From assembly GCA_013361065.1 (NCBI GenBank), contig JABWAK010000032.1, positions 1 to 34,819 of the forward strand: DNA of 34,819 nucleotides, in the 5' to 3' direction. Shown here piece after piece: positions 16,660-26,737 of this stretch; positions within the stretch are counted from its first letter, which is position 1, and every line of letters starts with the position of its first letter. Made by a program: the position numbers and the translations under genes. The notes beneath the pieces were generated by a model that saw only the letters and a program-made list of their open reading frames with translations, did not search any database and was not told the origin of the DNA. The stretch comes from Bacteroidota bacterium. GTDB lineage: Bacteria > Bacteroidota > Ignavibacteria > UBA10030 > UBA8401.

Positions 16660-18081
16660 TTACGGAAGCGTGGAAACGCCCATCAGGAATTTGTCGACAC
16701 TCTTCGCCGCTTTGCGTCCTTCGCTGATGGCCCACACGACCAGCGACTGGCCGCGGCGCATATCACCGGCAGCGAAGATGCCGGGAATGGAACTCATGTA
16801 CTCGCGGTCCGTCGAGACGTTCCCGCGCGCATCGAGCGCCACACCGAGCTCATCCAGCAATCCGTTCTTGCTCGGTCCGTTGAATCCCATCGCCAGCAGC
16901 ACCAGATCGGCATCCATCGTGAACTCCGAACCGGTCACCGGCGTGAAGTGCGGCGGCGGTCCGACCCGAACGCCGTGCAGTTTCGTCACCCGGCCTTCCG
17001 CATCGCCTTCAAAGCGTGTTGTCGTCATCGCCCATTCCCGCACCCCTCCTTCTTCATGCGAACTCTCCGTCCGCAGCTGGAGCGGCCACTGGGGCCACGG
17101 TGTCGATGCGGCCCGTTCCAGTGGCGGTTTCGGCATGATCTCGAACTGGTGGACCGACGCTGCGTTCTGACGCAGACTGGTGCCGAGACAATCCGCACCG
17201 GTGTCGCCGCCGCCGATGATCACTACGCGCTTGCCGGTGGCAACGATATCCTTCGCCGCATCGGTCTTGTCCCCTGCATTGCGGCGGTTCTGCTGCGGCA
17301 GGAACTCCATTGCGAAGTGGATCCCCTTCAGTTCGCGGCCGGGAATAGAAAGATCGCGCGGCGATTCGGCACCGCCGCACAGCAGCACAGCATCATACGA
17401 ACGGCGCAGTTCCTCCACGGAGATGGTCACACCGACATTCGTATTAGTGGTGAAGACGATCCCTTCCGCCTGCAGCTGTGCGATACGGCGGTCCAGCAGA
17501 TGTTTCTCGAATTTGAAATCGGGGATGCCGTAACGGAGCAGTCCGCCCACACGGTCGTTCTTCTCGTACACCGTCACGCGGTGTCCGGCGCGGTTCAGCT
17601 GCTGCGCCGCCGCAAGTCCGCTGGGACCGGAACCGATCACGGCGACCGTCTTGCCGCTCCGCTTCTTCGGCGGTTCCGGCTTGATCCAGCCGTTGGCGAA
17701 CGCATGCTCGATGATCGTCCGCTCCACCACTTTGATGGTGACCGGCGGTTCGTTGATCCCCAGGACGCAGGCTGCTTCACACGGGGCGGGACAGACATGT
17801 CCGGTGAATTCCGGGAAATTGTTGGTGGAATGCAGCACACGGACCGCCTCCTCCCACCGGTCCCGGTAGACGAGGTCGTTCCAGTGCGGGATGACGTTCG
17901 TGACCGGACAGCCGGTCTGGCAGAACGGAACGCCGCAATCCATGCAGCGCGCCCCCTGCGTCTTCACCTTCTCTTCGGTGAAAGGCTGGTACACATCGCG
18001 CCAGTCGTTCAACCGGTCGGCAACGGGTCGGCGCTGCGGCACTTCCCGCGTATATTCGAGGAATCCTGTCGGCTTACCCAT
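16660..18081 (-). CDS. gltD: Glutamate synthase small subunit
   Basis: This 473-residue FAD/NAD(P)H subunit passes electrons through iron-sulfur clusters to the large subunit. The N-terminal cysteine clusters are visible in [15 protein letters not shown] and [12 protein letters not shown]. The FAD site is [17 protein letters not shown] (about 146-162), the NAD(P)H site contains [12 protein letters not shown] (about 296-307), and [17 protein letters not shown] is the C-terminal FAD motif. AGGAGG stands before the ATG at 18079-18081, and the start overlaps the gltB end by 8 bp. It supplies glutamate, the amino donor for the transaminations that end the pathways encoded around it. Confidence 0.96.
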   Translation of the reverse strand: MGKPTGFLEYTREVPQRRPVADRLNDWRDVYQPFTEEKVKTQGARCMDCGVPFCQTGCPVTNVIPHWNDLVYRDRWEEAVRVLHSTNNFPEFTGHVCPAPCEAACVLGINEPPVTIKVVERTIIEHAFANGWIKPEPPKKRSGKTVAVIGSGPSGLAAAQQLNRAGHRVTVYEKNDRVGGLLRYGIPDFKFEKHLLDRRIAQLQAEGIVFTTNTNVGVTISVEELRRSYDAVLLCGGAESPRDLSIPGRELKGIHFAMEFLPQQNRRNAGDKTDAAKDIVATGKRVVIIGGGDTGADCLGTSLRQNAASVHQFEIMPKPPLERAASTPWPQWPLQLRTESSHEEGGVREWAMTTTRFEGDAEGRVTKLHGVRVGPPPHFTPVTGSEFTMDADLVLLAMGFNGPSKNGLLDELGVALDARGNVSTDREYMSSIPGIFAAGDMRRGQSLVVWAISEGRKAAKSVDKFLMGVSTLP

Positions 18082-21000
18082 GCACCACCTCCTGTTGTTT
18101 GCGTGCGGCGTTCAGGACGCGCTTATAATCATGCGGGAACACTTTGACGAACCTGGTCCGGAACTCGGCCCACCCGTTCAGGATCCTGTCGCCCCTTCTG
18201 CTGCCGGTGTATGCCACATGTTTCCCGATGAGTCCTTTCACGAGGATCTCATCCTCCGGAGTCAGCGGGTCCAGATCGACGATGGAGCGGTTGCACATCT
18301 TCGCGGCGAATTCGCCGTCCTCATCCAGCACGTATGCGAAACCGCCGGACATGCCCGCGGCGAAGTTCTTGCCGGTTCTGCCGAGGACGACCACGATGCC
18401 GTTCGTCATGTACTCGCAGCCGTTCGCACCGACCGATTCCACGACAACCGTCGCTCCGGAATTGCGCACCGCGAACCGTTCGCCCCCTTTGCCGGAGAAG
18501 AACGCCTCGCCGCTCGTAGCGCCGTAGAGCACCACGTTGCCGACAATGGAGTTGTCCTCCGGAACGAAGGTGGAGTTCTTCGGCGGCGCGATGATGATGG
18601 TGCCGCCGGAGAGTCCTTTACCGACGTAATCGTTCGCATCCCCTTCCAGCTTCAGCGTGACCCCTTTGGAGAGGAACGCACCGAAGCTCTGTCCGGCAGA
18701 ACCGGTGAAGTTGATGGTGATGGTGTTCTCCGGCAGTCCTGCCGCGCCGTAGTATTTGGCGATGCGTCCGCTCAGCAGCGCGCCGACCGTGCGGTGCACG
18801 TTGCGGATGGGAAGCGACAGTTCGACCGGCTTCTTCTCCTCGAGCGCCGGCTTCGTCTGTTCCAGCAATTGATAGTCCAGCGCTTCGTTCAGACCATGGT
18901 CCTGCGAGATGGTGCAGCGCCGTCCGATGCGCAGCGGCACCGTCGGCTGATGCAGGATGGCGGAGAGATCGATCCCCTTCGCCTTCCAGTGGTCCACATC
19001 CTTCCGCTGCTGCAGCATGTCCACGCGGCCGATCATCTCGTCGATGGTCCGGAAGCCGAGCTTCGCCATGATCTCGCGGACCTCATCCGCGATGAAGAAG
19101 AAGAAGTTGATCACATGCTCCGGCGTCCCGGCGAACTTCTTCCGCAGCTCCGCATCCTGTGTGGCAATGCCGACCGGACAGGTGTTCAGGTGGCACTTGC
19201 GCATCATGATGCAGCCCATGGCGATGAGCGGTGTGGTGGCGAACCCGAACTCCTCCGCACCGAGCAATGCGGCGATCACCACATCACGGCCGGTCTGCAG
19301 CTTACCGTCCGTCTGCAGCCGCACACGGCTCCGCAGGTCGTTCATCACCAGCACCTGCTGCGTCTCGGCCAGACCGAGCTCCCACGGCACGCCGGCATGT
19401 TTGATGGACGTGAGCGGCGATGCACCGGTGCCGCCGTTGTCGCCGCTGATCAGGATCATATCCGCATGCGCCTTCGCCACGCCGGCAGCGACCGTGCCGA
19501 CGCCGACCTCGGAGACCAATTTCACCGAGATGCGCGCGATGGGATTGACGTTCTTCAGGTCGTAGATGAGCTGCGCCAGATCCTCGATGGAATAGATATC
19601 GTGATGCGGCGGCGGCGAAATGAGTCCTACGCCGGCGATGGAATGCCGCGTCTTCGCGATGACGGAATCGACCTTGAATCCCGGCAGCTGTCCCCCCTCG
19701 CCCGGTTTCGCTCCCTGCGCGATCTTGATCTGGATCTCGTCCGCATTCACCAGGTAGTTCGCCGTCACGCCGAAGCGTCCGGATGCCACCTGTTTGATGG
19801 CGCTGCGGCGCAGGTCGCCGTTCGTGTCGCTGCGGAACCGTTCCTCGTCCTCCCCTCCCTCTCCGGTGTTGGATTTTCCGCCGATGCGGTTCATCGCCAC
19901 GGCGATCGTCTCATGCGCTTCTTTACTGATGGAACCGAAGGACATCGCACCGGTGACGAACCGCTTCACGATCTGCTTCGCCGGCTCCACATCCTCGATG
20001 TGGACGCTCCGCGTTCCCTCTTTGAACTCCATCAGTCCGCGCAGTGTGAAGAACTCGCGGTTCTGGTCGTTCATCACCGCGGAGAACTCCTTGAACGTCT
20101 TGTAGTCCCGTTTGCGGACCGACTGCTGCAACTTGGTGATGGTCGTCGGATTGAGCAGATGACGCTCACCGTTGATGCGGAAATGATAGTTCCCGCCCAG
20201 ATCGAGATCGGTGTCCGCATTGGAGAACGGCTGGAAGGCGAAGGCATGCTTCCGGCGCGCCTCCTCCACCAGCACTTCCAATCCGATCCCTTCGATGCGG
20301 GAGGAAGTGCCGTTGAAGTACTTCTCCACCACTGCTTTGTTCAATCCGATCACCTCGAAGATCTGCGCGCCACGGTAGCTCTGCAGCGTGGAGATACCCA
20401 TTTTGGAGAAGACCTTCAGCAGTCCTTTGCCGACCGCCTTCTTATAATTCTTAATGGCGTATTCTGCCGTAACATCCTTCGAAAGCCGCCCTTTGTTCGC
20501 CAGGTCCTCGATCGTCTCGATCGCCAGGTACGGGTTCACCGCGCTGGCGCCGTATCCGATCAGCAGACAGTAATGCATCACCTCGCGCGGCTCGCCCGAT
20601 TCCACCACCAGCGCCACCTGGGTGCGGGTCTTCTCGCGCACCAGATGATTGTGCACCGCCGTCAATGCCAGCAGGCTCGGGATCGGCGCATATTCCTCAT
20701 CCGGACCGCGGTCCGAGAGGATAAGAATAGAGTAACCGGACTCGATGGCGAGCGATGCGCGGCGGCAGAGTCCGTCCAGCGCCCGTTCCAGTTCCTGCTC
20801 TCCCCCGTTCACCCGGAACAGCATCGGCAGTGTGGTGGAGAGAAAATCACCCTGCGACACGCGGCGGAGCTTCTCCAGTTCCATGTTCGTCAGGATGGGA
20901 TGCTGCAGTTTCAATGTATGACAATGCTGCGGTGTCTCTTCCAGGATGTTCCGCTCCGTACCGATGTAGCTGGTCAGGGACATCACGAACTCCTCGCGGA

Positions 21001-22606
21001 TCGGATCGATGGGAGGATTCGTCACCTGCGCGAAGAGCTGCTTGAAATAGGCGAAGAGCGGCTGCGGCCTGTCCGAGAGACAGGCGAGCGGCGTGTCGGT
21101 CCCCATGGACCCGACCGGCTCCTCCCCGTTCACCGCCATCGGTGTGACGATCATCCGTACATCCTCATCGCTGTACCCGAACATCCGTTGCCGCTGGATG
21201 ATGTCCTTCTCGCTCAGCACATGCGCGCGCGGCGGTTCCGCCAGCGATTCGAGCGTGATCTGGTTCTCTTTGATCCAGCTGGCGTACGGCTTGCGGCTGC
21301 TCAGCTGTGCTTTGATCTCCTCGTCGAACACCACACGTTTCTGCTCCAGGTCTACCAGCAGCATCTTCCCCGGCTCCAGCCTCCCTTTCGTCTTCACCCG
21401 CTCCGGTTCGATGGGCAGCACGCCGGTCTCGGACGCCATGATGAGCAGTCCGTCGTGCGTCTCCACATAGCGTGCGGGACGGAGTCCGTTCCGGTCCAGC
21501 GTCGCGCCGATCACTTTGCCGTCCGTGAATGCTACGGCGGCAGGACCGTCCCACGGCTCCATCAGCGATGCGTGGTATTCGTAGAACGCCTTCTTCTCCG
21601 CGGACATCGTGGCATCCATGCTCCACGCTTCCGGGATGAGCATGGACATCACATGCGGCAGACTCCGTCCGGAATGATAGAGCAGCTCCACCGCGTTGTC
21701 CAGTGCGGCGGAATCGCTCCCGTCCGGCTGGATGATCGGGAATAATTTCTTCAGGTCGTCGCCGAACAGGTCGGACCGCAGTACGGATTGCCGTGCGTGC
21801 ATCCAGATCACATTCCCCCGCATCGTGTTGATCTCGCCGTTGTGGCTCACGAAACGGAACGGATGCGCCAGCTGCCAGTTCGGCATCGTGTTCGTGGAGA
21901 AGCGCTGATGGACCAGACAGAGCGCGCTCTCGGTGTCGGTGTCGGACAGTTCACTGTAGAACTGTTCGATCTGCGGCGCCAGCAGGAGTCCTTTATAGAT
22001 AATGATGCGGGACGAGAGCGACGGGATGTAGAAGAAATCCTTCTCCTTGATCTCCGAAGCGTACAGCTCGGCTTCGGCGCGCTTCCGTACCACGTACAAT
22101 TTCCGGTCGAACTCCTCGCGCGTCATCCCTTCCGCCCGGCGGATGAAGATCTGCTCTATATAAGGCTGCGAGGCGCGCGCGATGCGCCCGATGGCATCCG
22201 CACCGACGGGAGCATCCCTCCACCCCAACACGCTCAGTCCCTCCTCCCGCACGATGCGCTCCAGGATCCCCTCGCACACCAGTCTCGACGCCTGGTTCAC
22301 CGGCAGGAATACCATCCCGACGCCGTACTCCCCCTCCTCCGGCAGTGCGATACCGAGACTGCGGCATTCCTTCACGAAGAACTTATGCGGGATCTGGATG
22401 GTGATCCCCGCCCCGTCCCCCGTCTCCGGATCGCACCCGCAGGCGCCCCGGTGTGTCAGATTGATGAGGATCTCGATCCCCTTCGTGATCACATCGTGGG
22501 AGCGTCCGCCGTTGATGTTCACGATGAACCCGATGCCGCAGGCATCATGCTCATGGCGCGGATCGTACAGCGGGAAGTTCTCCTGTGTCTGGAACGGTTC
22601 TTTCAT
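18074..22606 (-). CDS. gltB: Glutamate synthase large subunit
   Basis: This 1510-residue subunit makes two glutamates from glutamine and 2-oxoglutarate. A 22-residue propeptide precedes the nucleophile Cys23 in [10 protein letters not shown], the first residue of the mature class II glutamine amidotransferase domain. The central and FMN-binding synthase domains follow ([33 protein letters not shown]). The 3Fe-4S cysteines are near residue 1135 (CHLNTCPVG), and the C-terminal beta-helix is glycine-rich. The length equals the bacterial norm. Its start overlaps the ilvN stop by one base (TGATG), and its end overlaps gltD. Several long open frames on the opposite strand are shadows of this gene. 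Confidence 0.97.
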   Translation of the reverse strand: MKEPFQTQENFPLYDPRHEHDACGIGFIVNINGGRSHDVITKGIEILINLTHRGACGCDPETGDGAGITIQIPHKFFVKECRSLGIALPEEGEYGVGMVFLPVNQASRLVCEGILERIVREEGLSVLGWRDAPVGADAIGRIARASQPYIEQIFIRRAEGMTREEFDRKLYVVRKRAEAELYASEIKEKDFFYIPSLSSRIIIYKGLLLAPQIEQFYSELSDTDTESALCLVHQRFSTNTMPNWQLAHPFRFVSHNGEINTMRGNVIWMHARQSVLRSDLFGDDLKKLFPIIQPDGSDSAALDNAVELLYHSGRSLPHVMSMLIPEAWSMDATMSAEKKAFYEYHASLMEPWDGPAAVAFTDGKVIGATLDRNGLRPARYVETHDGLLIMASETGVLPIEPERVKTKGRLEPGKMLLVDLEQKRVVFDEEIKAQLSSRKPYASWIKENQITLESLAEPPRAHVLSEKDIIQRQRMFGYSDEDVRMIVTPMAVNGEEPVGSMGTDTPLACLSDRPQPLFAYFKQLFAQVTNPPIDPIREEFVMSLTSYIGTERNILEETPQHCHTLKLQHPILTNMELEKLRRVSQGDFLSTTLPMLFRVNGGEQELERALDGLCRRASLAIESGYSILILSDRGPDEEYAPIPSLLALTAVHNHLVREKTRTQVALVVESGEPREVMHYCLLIGYGASAVNPYLAIETIEDLANKGRLSKDVTAEYAIKNYKKAVGKGLLKVFSKMGISTLQSYRGAQIFEVIGLNKAVVEKYFNGTSSRIEGIGLEVLVEEARRKHAFAFQPFSNADTDLDLGGNYHFRINGERHLLNPTTITKLQQSVRKRDYKTFKEFSAVMNDQNREFFTLRGLMEFKEGTRSVHIEDVEPAKQIVKRFVTGAMSFGSISKEAHETIAVAMNRIGGKSNTGEGGEDEERFRSDTNGDLRRSAIKQVASGRFGVTANYLVNADEIQIKIAQGAKPGEGGQLPGFKVDSVIAKTRHSIAGVGLISPPPHHDIYSIEDLAQLIYDLKNVNPIARISVKLVSEVGVGTVAAGVAKAHADMILISGDNGGTGASPLTSIKHAGVPWELGLAETQQVLVMNDLRSRVRLQTDGKLQTGRDVVIAALLGAEEFGFATTPLIAMGCIMMRKCHLNTCPVGIATQDAELRKKFAGTPEHVINFFFFIADEVREIMAKLGFRTIDEMIGRVDMLQQRKDVDHWKAKGIDLSAILHQPTVPLRIGRRCTISQDHGLNEALDYQLLEQTKPALEEKKPVELSLPIRNVHRTVGALLSGRIAKYYGAAGLPENTITINFTGSAGQSFGAFLSKGVTLKLEGDANDYVGKGLSGGTIIIAPPKNSTFVPEDNSIVGNVVLYGATSGEAFFSGKGGERFAVRNSGATVVVESVGANGCEYMTNGIVVVLGRTGKNFAAGMSGGFAYVLDEDGEFAAKMCNRSIVDLDPLTPEDEILVKGLIGKHVAYTGSRRGDRILNGWAEFRTRFVKVFPHDYKRVLNAARKQQEVVHG

Positions 22607-23139
22607 CAGACCTCTCCTACAAATTCACGCTTCAATGCCACACGCCCGGTACGCGCGATCTCTTTGATGTGGAACGGCTTCAGCATCTTGATGATGGCAT
22701 CCACCTTCTGACCGCTGCCGGTCGCTTCCACGGTCAGCGTTTTATGACTGATATCGATGATCTTCCCCTGGAAGATCTCCACGATCTGCATGATCTCCGG
22801 CCGGTTCTCGGCCGTGGTCGCGATCTTGATGAGCGCCAGCTCGCGCTCCATGAAGCTCTCATAGGTCAGATCCACCACTTTCAGCGTGTCGATCAGCTTG
22901 TTCAGCTGCTTGATGATCTGCTCGATGATGGCATCATCCCCTTTCGTCACCAGGGTCATGCGGGAGACGGTCGCATCCTCCGTCGGACCGACGGTGATGC
23001 TCTCCAGATTGTACCCCTTGGCGGAGAACATGCCGGCCACGCGGTTCAGGGCGCCGAACTTGTTCTCCAGCAGGACGGAGATCGTGTGTTTGTGGACGGC
23101 CTGGTCGGCCGGTGTCTCAGCTGCGGTTGCCATGGTCAT
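22606..23139 (-). CDS. ilvN: Acetolactate synthase small (regulatory) subunit
   Basis: This 177-residue regulatory subunit of acetohydroxyacid synthase binds valine and activates IlvB. An N-terminal ACT domain (about 18-92; [21 protein letters not shown]) is followed by the AHAS_small C-terminal domain ([26 protein letters not shown]). The ATG at 23137-23139 overlaps the ilvB stop in ATGA, but AAAGG lies directly against it. A second ATG at 23131-23133 has a 6-nt spacing and may be the true start (175 residues). The stop overlaps the gltB start. Confidence 0.95.
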   Translation of the reverse strand: MTMATAAETPADQAVHKHTISVLLENKFGALNRVAGMFSAKGYNLESITVGPTEDATVSRMTLVTKGDDAIIEQIIKQLNKLIDTLKVVDLTYESFMERELALIKIATTAENRPEIMQIVEIFQGKIIDISHKTLTVEATGSGQKVDAIIKMLKPFHIKEIARTGRVALKREFVGEV

Positions 23140-24902
23140 CCTTTCGCGATGGTCACCAGTTCAAGGTCGCTCTCCTGCTCGCCGGTCTGCGGCGCGGAGC
23201 TGTCGTTGGGAATGTCGATGATCTCATGGTACGTCTGCCCTGCCGGGATCATCGGGTACACATTGTCCTCCTTCACCGTTTTGAACTCCACCAGCACCGG
23301 TCCCTGCGTGGCGAGCATCTGTTGCACCACCCCTTCCACCTCGTGCGTCTCCGTGGCGCGCAGTCCGGGGATGCCGTACGCCTCGGCGAGCTTCACGTAG
23401 TCCGGACCGAACATCTCCACGTGCGAGTACCGTTTGCGCCAGAACAGCTCCTGCCACTGCCGCACCATGCCGAGGTAGCCGTTGTTCAGGATGATGATCT
23501 TCACCGGCACGTTGTGCTCGCGGATCGTTGCCAGCTCCTGCAGGTTCATCTGGAACCCGCCGTCGCCGCTCATGGAGATCACCGGCATATCCCTCCGTGC
23601 GAACGCCGCACCCATCGATGCCGGCAGCGAGAATCCCATCGTGCCGAGTCCGCCGCTGGTCAGGTGCGTGCGCGGATGCACGTACCGGAAGAACTGCGCC
23701 ATCCACATCTGGTGCTGGCCCACATCGCTCACCATCACCGCGTTCCCTCCGGTGGCATCGGAGACCGCCCGGATCACATGCTGCATTCGGATGTACTTCC
23801 CGTTGCGGTACCGCAGCGGATGTTCCTCTTTCCAGGTGCGGATCGTCTGGCGCCAGTCCTTCGTGTCCAGTGCCGTCACCTGCGGCAGCAGCTGCTGCAA
23901 TACCTTCTTCACGTCGCCGACGATCGGCACATCCACCTTCACGTTCTTGCTGATGTTGGAGGGATCGATGTCGATGTGGATCTTCTTCGCCTCCGGCGCG
24001 AACGCATCCGTCCTGCCGGTCACCCGGTCATCGAACCGCGCGCCGACCGCAATGAGCAAGTCGCAGTAATTGACGGCGGTGTTGGAATACCACGTGCCGT
24101 GCATGCCGAGCATCCCCATGGAGAGCTCGTCCGTCTCCGGGAAGGCGCCGAGTCCGTGCAGCGTGGTGGTCACCGGGATGTTGGTCTTCCGCGCGAACGC
24201 CGTCAGTTCCTCCGCCGCATTGGCGAGGATCGTTCCGCCGCCCACATAGAGCACCGGACGCTTCGCCTTGGCGATCAGGGCGACCGCTTTGTCCAGCTGT
24301 TTCTGATTCCCCTCGGCGTGCGGGATGTACGAGCGCATCTTCACCGACTTCGGGTAGGAGAAGACCGTCTTCATCGCCATCACATCCTTCGGGAGGTCGA
24401 CGAGCACGGGACCGGGACGGCCTGTGGTCGCCACATAGAATGCTTCTTTGATCGTCGCTGCGAGTTCGTTCACATCGCGAACGAGATAGTTGTGCTTGGT
24501 CACCGGACGCGTGATGCCGACGATATCCGCTTCCTGGAACGCATCGTTGCCGATCAGCTTCAGCGCCACCTGTCCCGTGAAGACGACGATCGGAACGGAA
24601 TCCATGTATGCATCGGCGATACCGGTGACGGTGTTGGTGGCGCCGGGACCGGAGGTGACGAGGGCGACGCCGCACTTGCCGCTCGCCTTGGCGTACCCTT
24701 CGGCGGCATGCACGGCGCCTTGTTCGTGGCGGGTGAGGATATGTTTGATGTCCGAGATGTCGTGCAGCGCATCATAGATGCCGATCACGGCGCCGCCGGG
24801 ATATCCGAAGACGACATCGACATGCTCTTCGATCAGGGAACGGACGAAGATCTCAGCGCCGGTCATCGGACGCTGCGGGGAAGAGGGGGATTGTTGGGTC
24901 AT
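23136..24902 (-). CDS. ilvB: Acetolactate synthase large (catalytic) subunit
   Basis: This 588-residue thiamine diphosphate enzyme condenses pyruvate with pyruvate or 2-ketobutyrate, the first common step of branched-chain synthesis. It shows VVFGYPGGAVIGIYDAL with the catalytic Glu in RHEQGAVHAAEGYA, the FAD/central domain (LGMHGTWYSNTAV), and the ThDP motif MSGDGGFQMN...IILNNGYLGMVRQW. A GTG at 24903-24905 precedes the ATG at 24900-24902; AGG six bases before the ATG favours the ATG. It is the first gene of the long block and follows the putative leader-peptide attenuator at 24942-25186. Confidence 0.96.
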   Translation of the reverse strand: MTQQSPSSPQRPMTGAEIFVRSLIEEHVDVVFGYPGGAVIGIYDALHDISDIKHILTRHEQGAVHAAEGYAKASGKCGVALVTSGPGATNTVTGIADAYMDSVPIVVFTGQVALKLIGNDAFQEADIVGITRPVTKHNYLVRDVNELAATIKEAFYVATTGRPGPVLVDLPKDVMAMKTVFSYPKSVKMRSYIPHAEGNQKQLDKAVALIAKAKRPVLYVGGGTILANAAEELTAFARKTNIPVTTTLHGLGAFPETDELSMGMLGMHGTWYSNTAVNYCDLLIAVGARFDDRVTGRTDAFAPEAKKIHIDIDPSNISKNVKVDVPIVGDVKKVLQQLLPQVTALDTKDWRQTIRTWKEEHPLRYRNGKYIRMQHVIRAVSDATGGNAVMVSDVGQHQMWMAQFFRYVHPRTHLTSGGLGTMGFSLPASMGAAFARRDMPVISMSGDGGFQMNLQELATIREHNVPVKIIILNNGYLGMVRQWQELFWRKRYSHVEMFGPDYVKLAEAYGIPGLRATETHEVEGVVQQMLATQGPVLVEFKTVKEDNVYPMIPAGQTYHEIIDIPNDSSAPQTGEQESDLELVTIAKG

Positions 24903-24941
24903 CACACACCTGCCGGGAAAAGAGTGAACAGCAATGCGCAG

Positions 24942-25030
24942 CCTCTGCTTCAGAGGTTACATCCTGATCATCGTCTCACGTGGTGCGTGTAGAGTGGAAT
25001 GTGAAATGTCGTGTTGGGAGTAACCTCTGC
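24942..25030 (-). promoter_or_regulatory. Putative ilvB attenuator: competing RNA hairpins
   Basis: In transcript order, segment A (25030-25020, GCAGAGGUUAC) lies 6 nt after the leader-peptide stop. Segment B (24960-24951, GUAACCUCUG) is a perfect 10-bp complement of A. Segment C (24947-24942, CAGAGG) pairs with the 3' part of B (CCUCUG) around a 3-nt AAG loop. A:B and B:C exclude each other, as antiterminator and terminator do in classical amino acid attenuators. No U-run follows C directly, so the B:C hairpin is not a clear intrinsic terminator; Rho or a translational effect on ilvB is possible. The logic is inferred from sequence. Confidence 0.55.
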
Positions 25031-25036
25031 GAATTC

Positions 25037-25186
25037 TTAGCCGATAATAGTTAGGCGTAGAATCGCAAAAGTAATCCCCAACAGAATGATAATGCCGCTC
25101 ACCGGAAGGAGGGACACAGGTACAGCGACGGCGCGCACGCGGGTGCGTTTCGGAGAGCTCGCTGTATGGTTGTCGTATGCGGACAT
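25037..25186 (-). CDS. Putative branched-chain leader peptide (ilv attenuator)
   Basis: This 49-codon ORF (ATG 25184-25186, TAA 25037-25039) lies upstream of ilvB. From residue 17 on, 18 of 32 codons are Val, Leu or Ile; the end reads GIIILLGITFAILRLTIIG. Valine codons come first and Ile/Leu later, as expected if starvation for any of the three stalls a ribosome. The stop is 6 nt before segment A of the hairpins, so a stalled ribosome would leave A free and a finishing one would cover it. The start has no good Shine-Dalgarno sequence. A small single-pass membrane protein is the alternative, since basic residues precede one hydrophobic stretch. Confidence 0.6.
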   Translation of the reverse strand: MSAYDNHTASSPKRTRVRAVAVPVSLLPVSGIIILLGITFAILRLTIIG

Positions 25187-25227
25187 TCTGTCTGGCGGTT
25201 ACGTTCGAAGTGCAACTGGGTTACACA

Positions 25228-25260
25228 CTTATAAGATACAACTATTCATTCCGTTGTCAA
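25228..25260 (-). promoter_or_regulatory. Candidate promoter of the ilvB block
   Basis: On the minus strand a perfect TTGACA (25255-25260) is followed after 16 bp by TATCTT (25233-25238), with TATAAG (25228-25233) as an alternative -10 at longer spacing. It points toward the leader peptide, whose ATG is about 45 bp downstream. The rest of the 25187-25298 gap shows no gene; the mnmE promoter must also lie here, but I cannot place it. Confidence 0.5.
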
Positions 25261-25298
25261 GAATTTATTTCGTATCTTGGAAAAATTTCCGTATCCGC

Positions 25299-26703
25299 AT
25301 GCATTCGCAGACACACACACGTGAGACGATCGCCGCACTGGCCACCGCCGTCGGCATCGGCCGTCGGCATCGGTGGTATAGCCGTTATAAGAATCAGCGG
25401 GGAGCACGCCTTCGCTGCGGCCGATGCCGTCTTCCGGGGAAGCATGACCGCTGCCGGCGCCGCCTCGCACACCGTCCATTATGGAACGGTGACCGATCCT
25501 GTTTCACGTGAAACAATCGACACCGTCGTCCTGACGGTCTTCCGCAATCCTCATTCCTTCACCGGTGAGGATGTCGTGGAGATCAGCGCCCATGGCGGCT
25601 ACTTTGTTGCTCAGCGGATCCTTACTCTATTGTATGCGAATGGTGCCCGTCCCGCCGCACCGGGCGAGTTCACTCTCCGGGCGTTTCTGAACGGCAAGCT
25701 GGACCTTTCCCAGGCCGAAGCGGTGGCAGATATCATCCACGCTACCACGGAGCGGTCCCACCGTGCTTCGGTGGATCAGCTGAGCGGGAAGCTTTCCCGG
25801 GCCGTCCGCTCTCTGCGGCAGGAGATTCTGGATCTCTGTTCTTTGCTGGAACTGGAGCTTGACTTCTCCCAGGAGGGAATCGAGCTAGCGGATAAGAATA
25901 CCGTCCTCTCCCGGTTGGACACTCTGGAACGTTCCATCCGCTTGCTTGCGGAAAGTTATCGGGAGGGGAGGATCATCCGGGAGGGGATTAAGGTTGCACT
26001 GGTGGGAAGGCCCAACGCAGGAAAGTCCAGTCTGCTGAATGCTCTGCTGCAGGAAGAACGCGCCATCGTCAGCGACATCCCGGGAACCACCCGGGACACC
26101 ATCGAAGAGAAGATCGTGCTGGAAGGGATCGAGTTCCTGTTCCAGGATACCGCCGGACTCCGGGAATCCAGCGACAGCATCGAGGTTGAGGGGATGAGGC
26201 GGACGAACAAGGCGATCGCAGCAGCCGATGTCATTCTGTTCCTTCTCGACGGGTCCATTCCATTGTCCAACGATGATCTGGAGCAGTATCGCACCATCGC
26301 TGCCCAATATGCCGGGAGCAAGACCATCCTCTGGGTGTTCAACAAACAGGATGTCAGGGCGGAGCAGGGGGGTATGGAGATCGGGACCGATCCGTTGTGG
26401 ATCTCCTGTAAGTCCCATGCCGGTCTGAAAGAACTGAAGGAGACCCTGGTCCGGCTCACCATACCCGGACATGACCCGTCCGCATCGTCGGTCACCATCA
26501 CCAACGTCCGCCACCGGGATGCGCTCGACCGGGCGCGGCACTCCATCCTCACCGCCCGGCAGGCGGTAGCGGAAGAACTGGGCGGGGATTTCGTTGCCGT
26601 CGACCTCCATGCCGCTGTCAACTACCTGGGGGAGATCATCGGTCTGACCACTCCGGACGATATCCTGAACAACATCTTTTCAAACTTCTGCATCGGTAAA
26701 TAA
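25299..26703 (+). CDS. mnmE: tRNA modification GTPase MnmE, frameshifted near the N-terminus
   Basis: MnmE acts with MnmG to modify U34 of certain tRNAs (5-carboxymethylaminomethyl uridine). The ATG at 25299 gives the expected start MHSQTHTRETIAALATAVGIG. A 13-bp exact tandem duplication (25347-25372) then shifts the frame; the rest (GGIAVIRISGEHAF onward) continues in another frame to 26703. Without one copy the protein would be a complete MnmE: folate-binding N-domain, G-domain with GRPNAGKSSLLNAL and DTAGLRES, and the C-terminal FCIGK. An in-frame GTG at 25321 could restart the second frame but would lose the conserved ETIAALATA. It may be a real lesion, a strain variant or a sequence error. 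Confidence 0.9.
25347..25372. repeat. Exact 13-bp tandem duplication inside mnmE
   Basis: GCCGTCGGCATCG occurs twice in direct succession (25347-25359 and 25360-25372). Removing one copy restores the conserved reading TAVGIGGIAVIRISG. Thirteen is not a multiple of three, so the duplication shifts the frame. Confidence 0.95.
25500..25515. promoter_or_regulatory. parS site (ParB/Spo0J binding), perfect palindrome
   Basis: TGTTTCACGTGAAACA matches the canonical 16-bp bacterial parS exactly. It lies inside the mnmE coding region, where it encodes part of PVSRET. Such sites cluster near chromosome origins and load ParB for chromosome segregation. Confidence 0.92.
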
Positions 26704-26719
26704 GAGGGGGACGGAGAAC

Positions 26720-26735
26720 TGTTCCACGTGAAACA
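26720..26735. promoter_or_regulatory. parS-like site before mnmG
   Basis: TGTTCCACGTGAAACA differs from the parS consensus at one position. It fills the space just before the mnmG ATG (26738), so ParB bound here could affect the start of mnmG expression. Confidence 0.85.
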
Positions 26736-26737
26736 TC

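Noticed and set aside
16153-18147. A 664-codon open frame on the plus strand
   Set aside because: It is a shadow of gltD and a DUF2141 gene, with the same biased composition; similar shadows over leuC, ilvB and mnmG were dropped for the same reason.
17891-21745. A 1284-codon open frame on the plus strand
   Set aside because: It lies antisense to gltB and gltD, is rich in Arg/His/Asp as expected for a complement of GC-rich coding sequence, and resembles no family; the gltB reading is unambiguous.
24942-24956. A clear intrinsic terminator before ilvB
   Set aside because: The 6-bp stem with a 3-nt loop lacks a following T-run, so it is listed only as part of a putative attenuator.
24906-25186. 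T-box riboswitch or other metabolite riboswitch upstream of ilvB
   Set aside because: No T-box AGGGUGGNACCGCG-like motif or other conserved aptamer is visible; a peptide leader with pairing segments explains the region better.
25177-25298. mnmE start at the upstream ATG 25177
   Set aside because: The added residues match no MnmE N-terminus and run through the promoter/leader region of the opposite strand; ATG 25299 gives the conserved start before the duplication.
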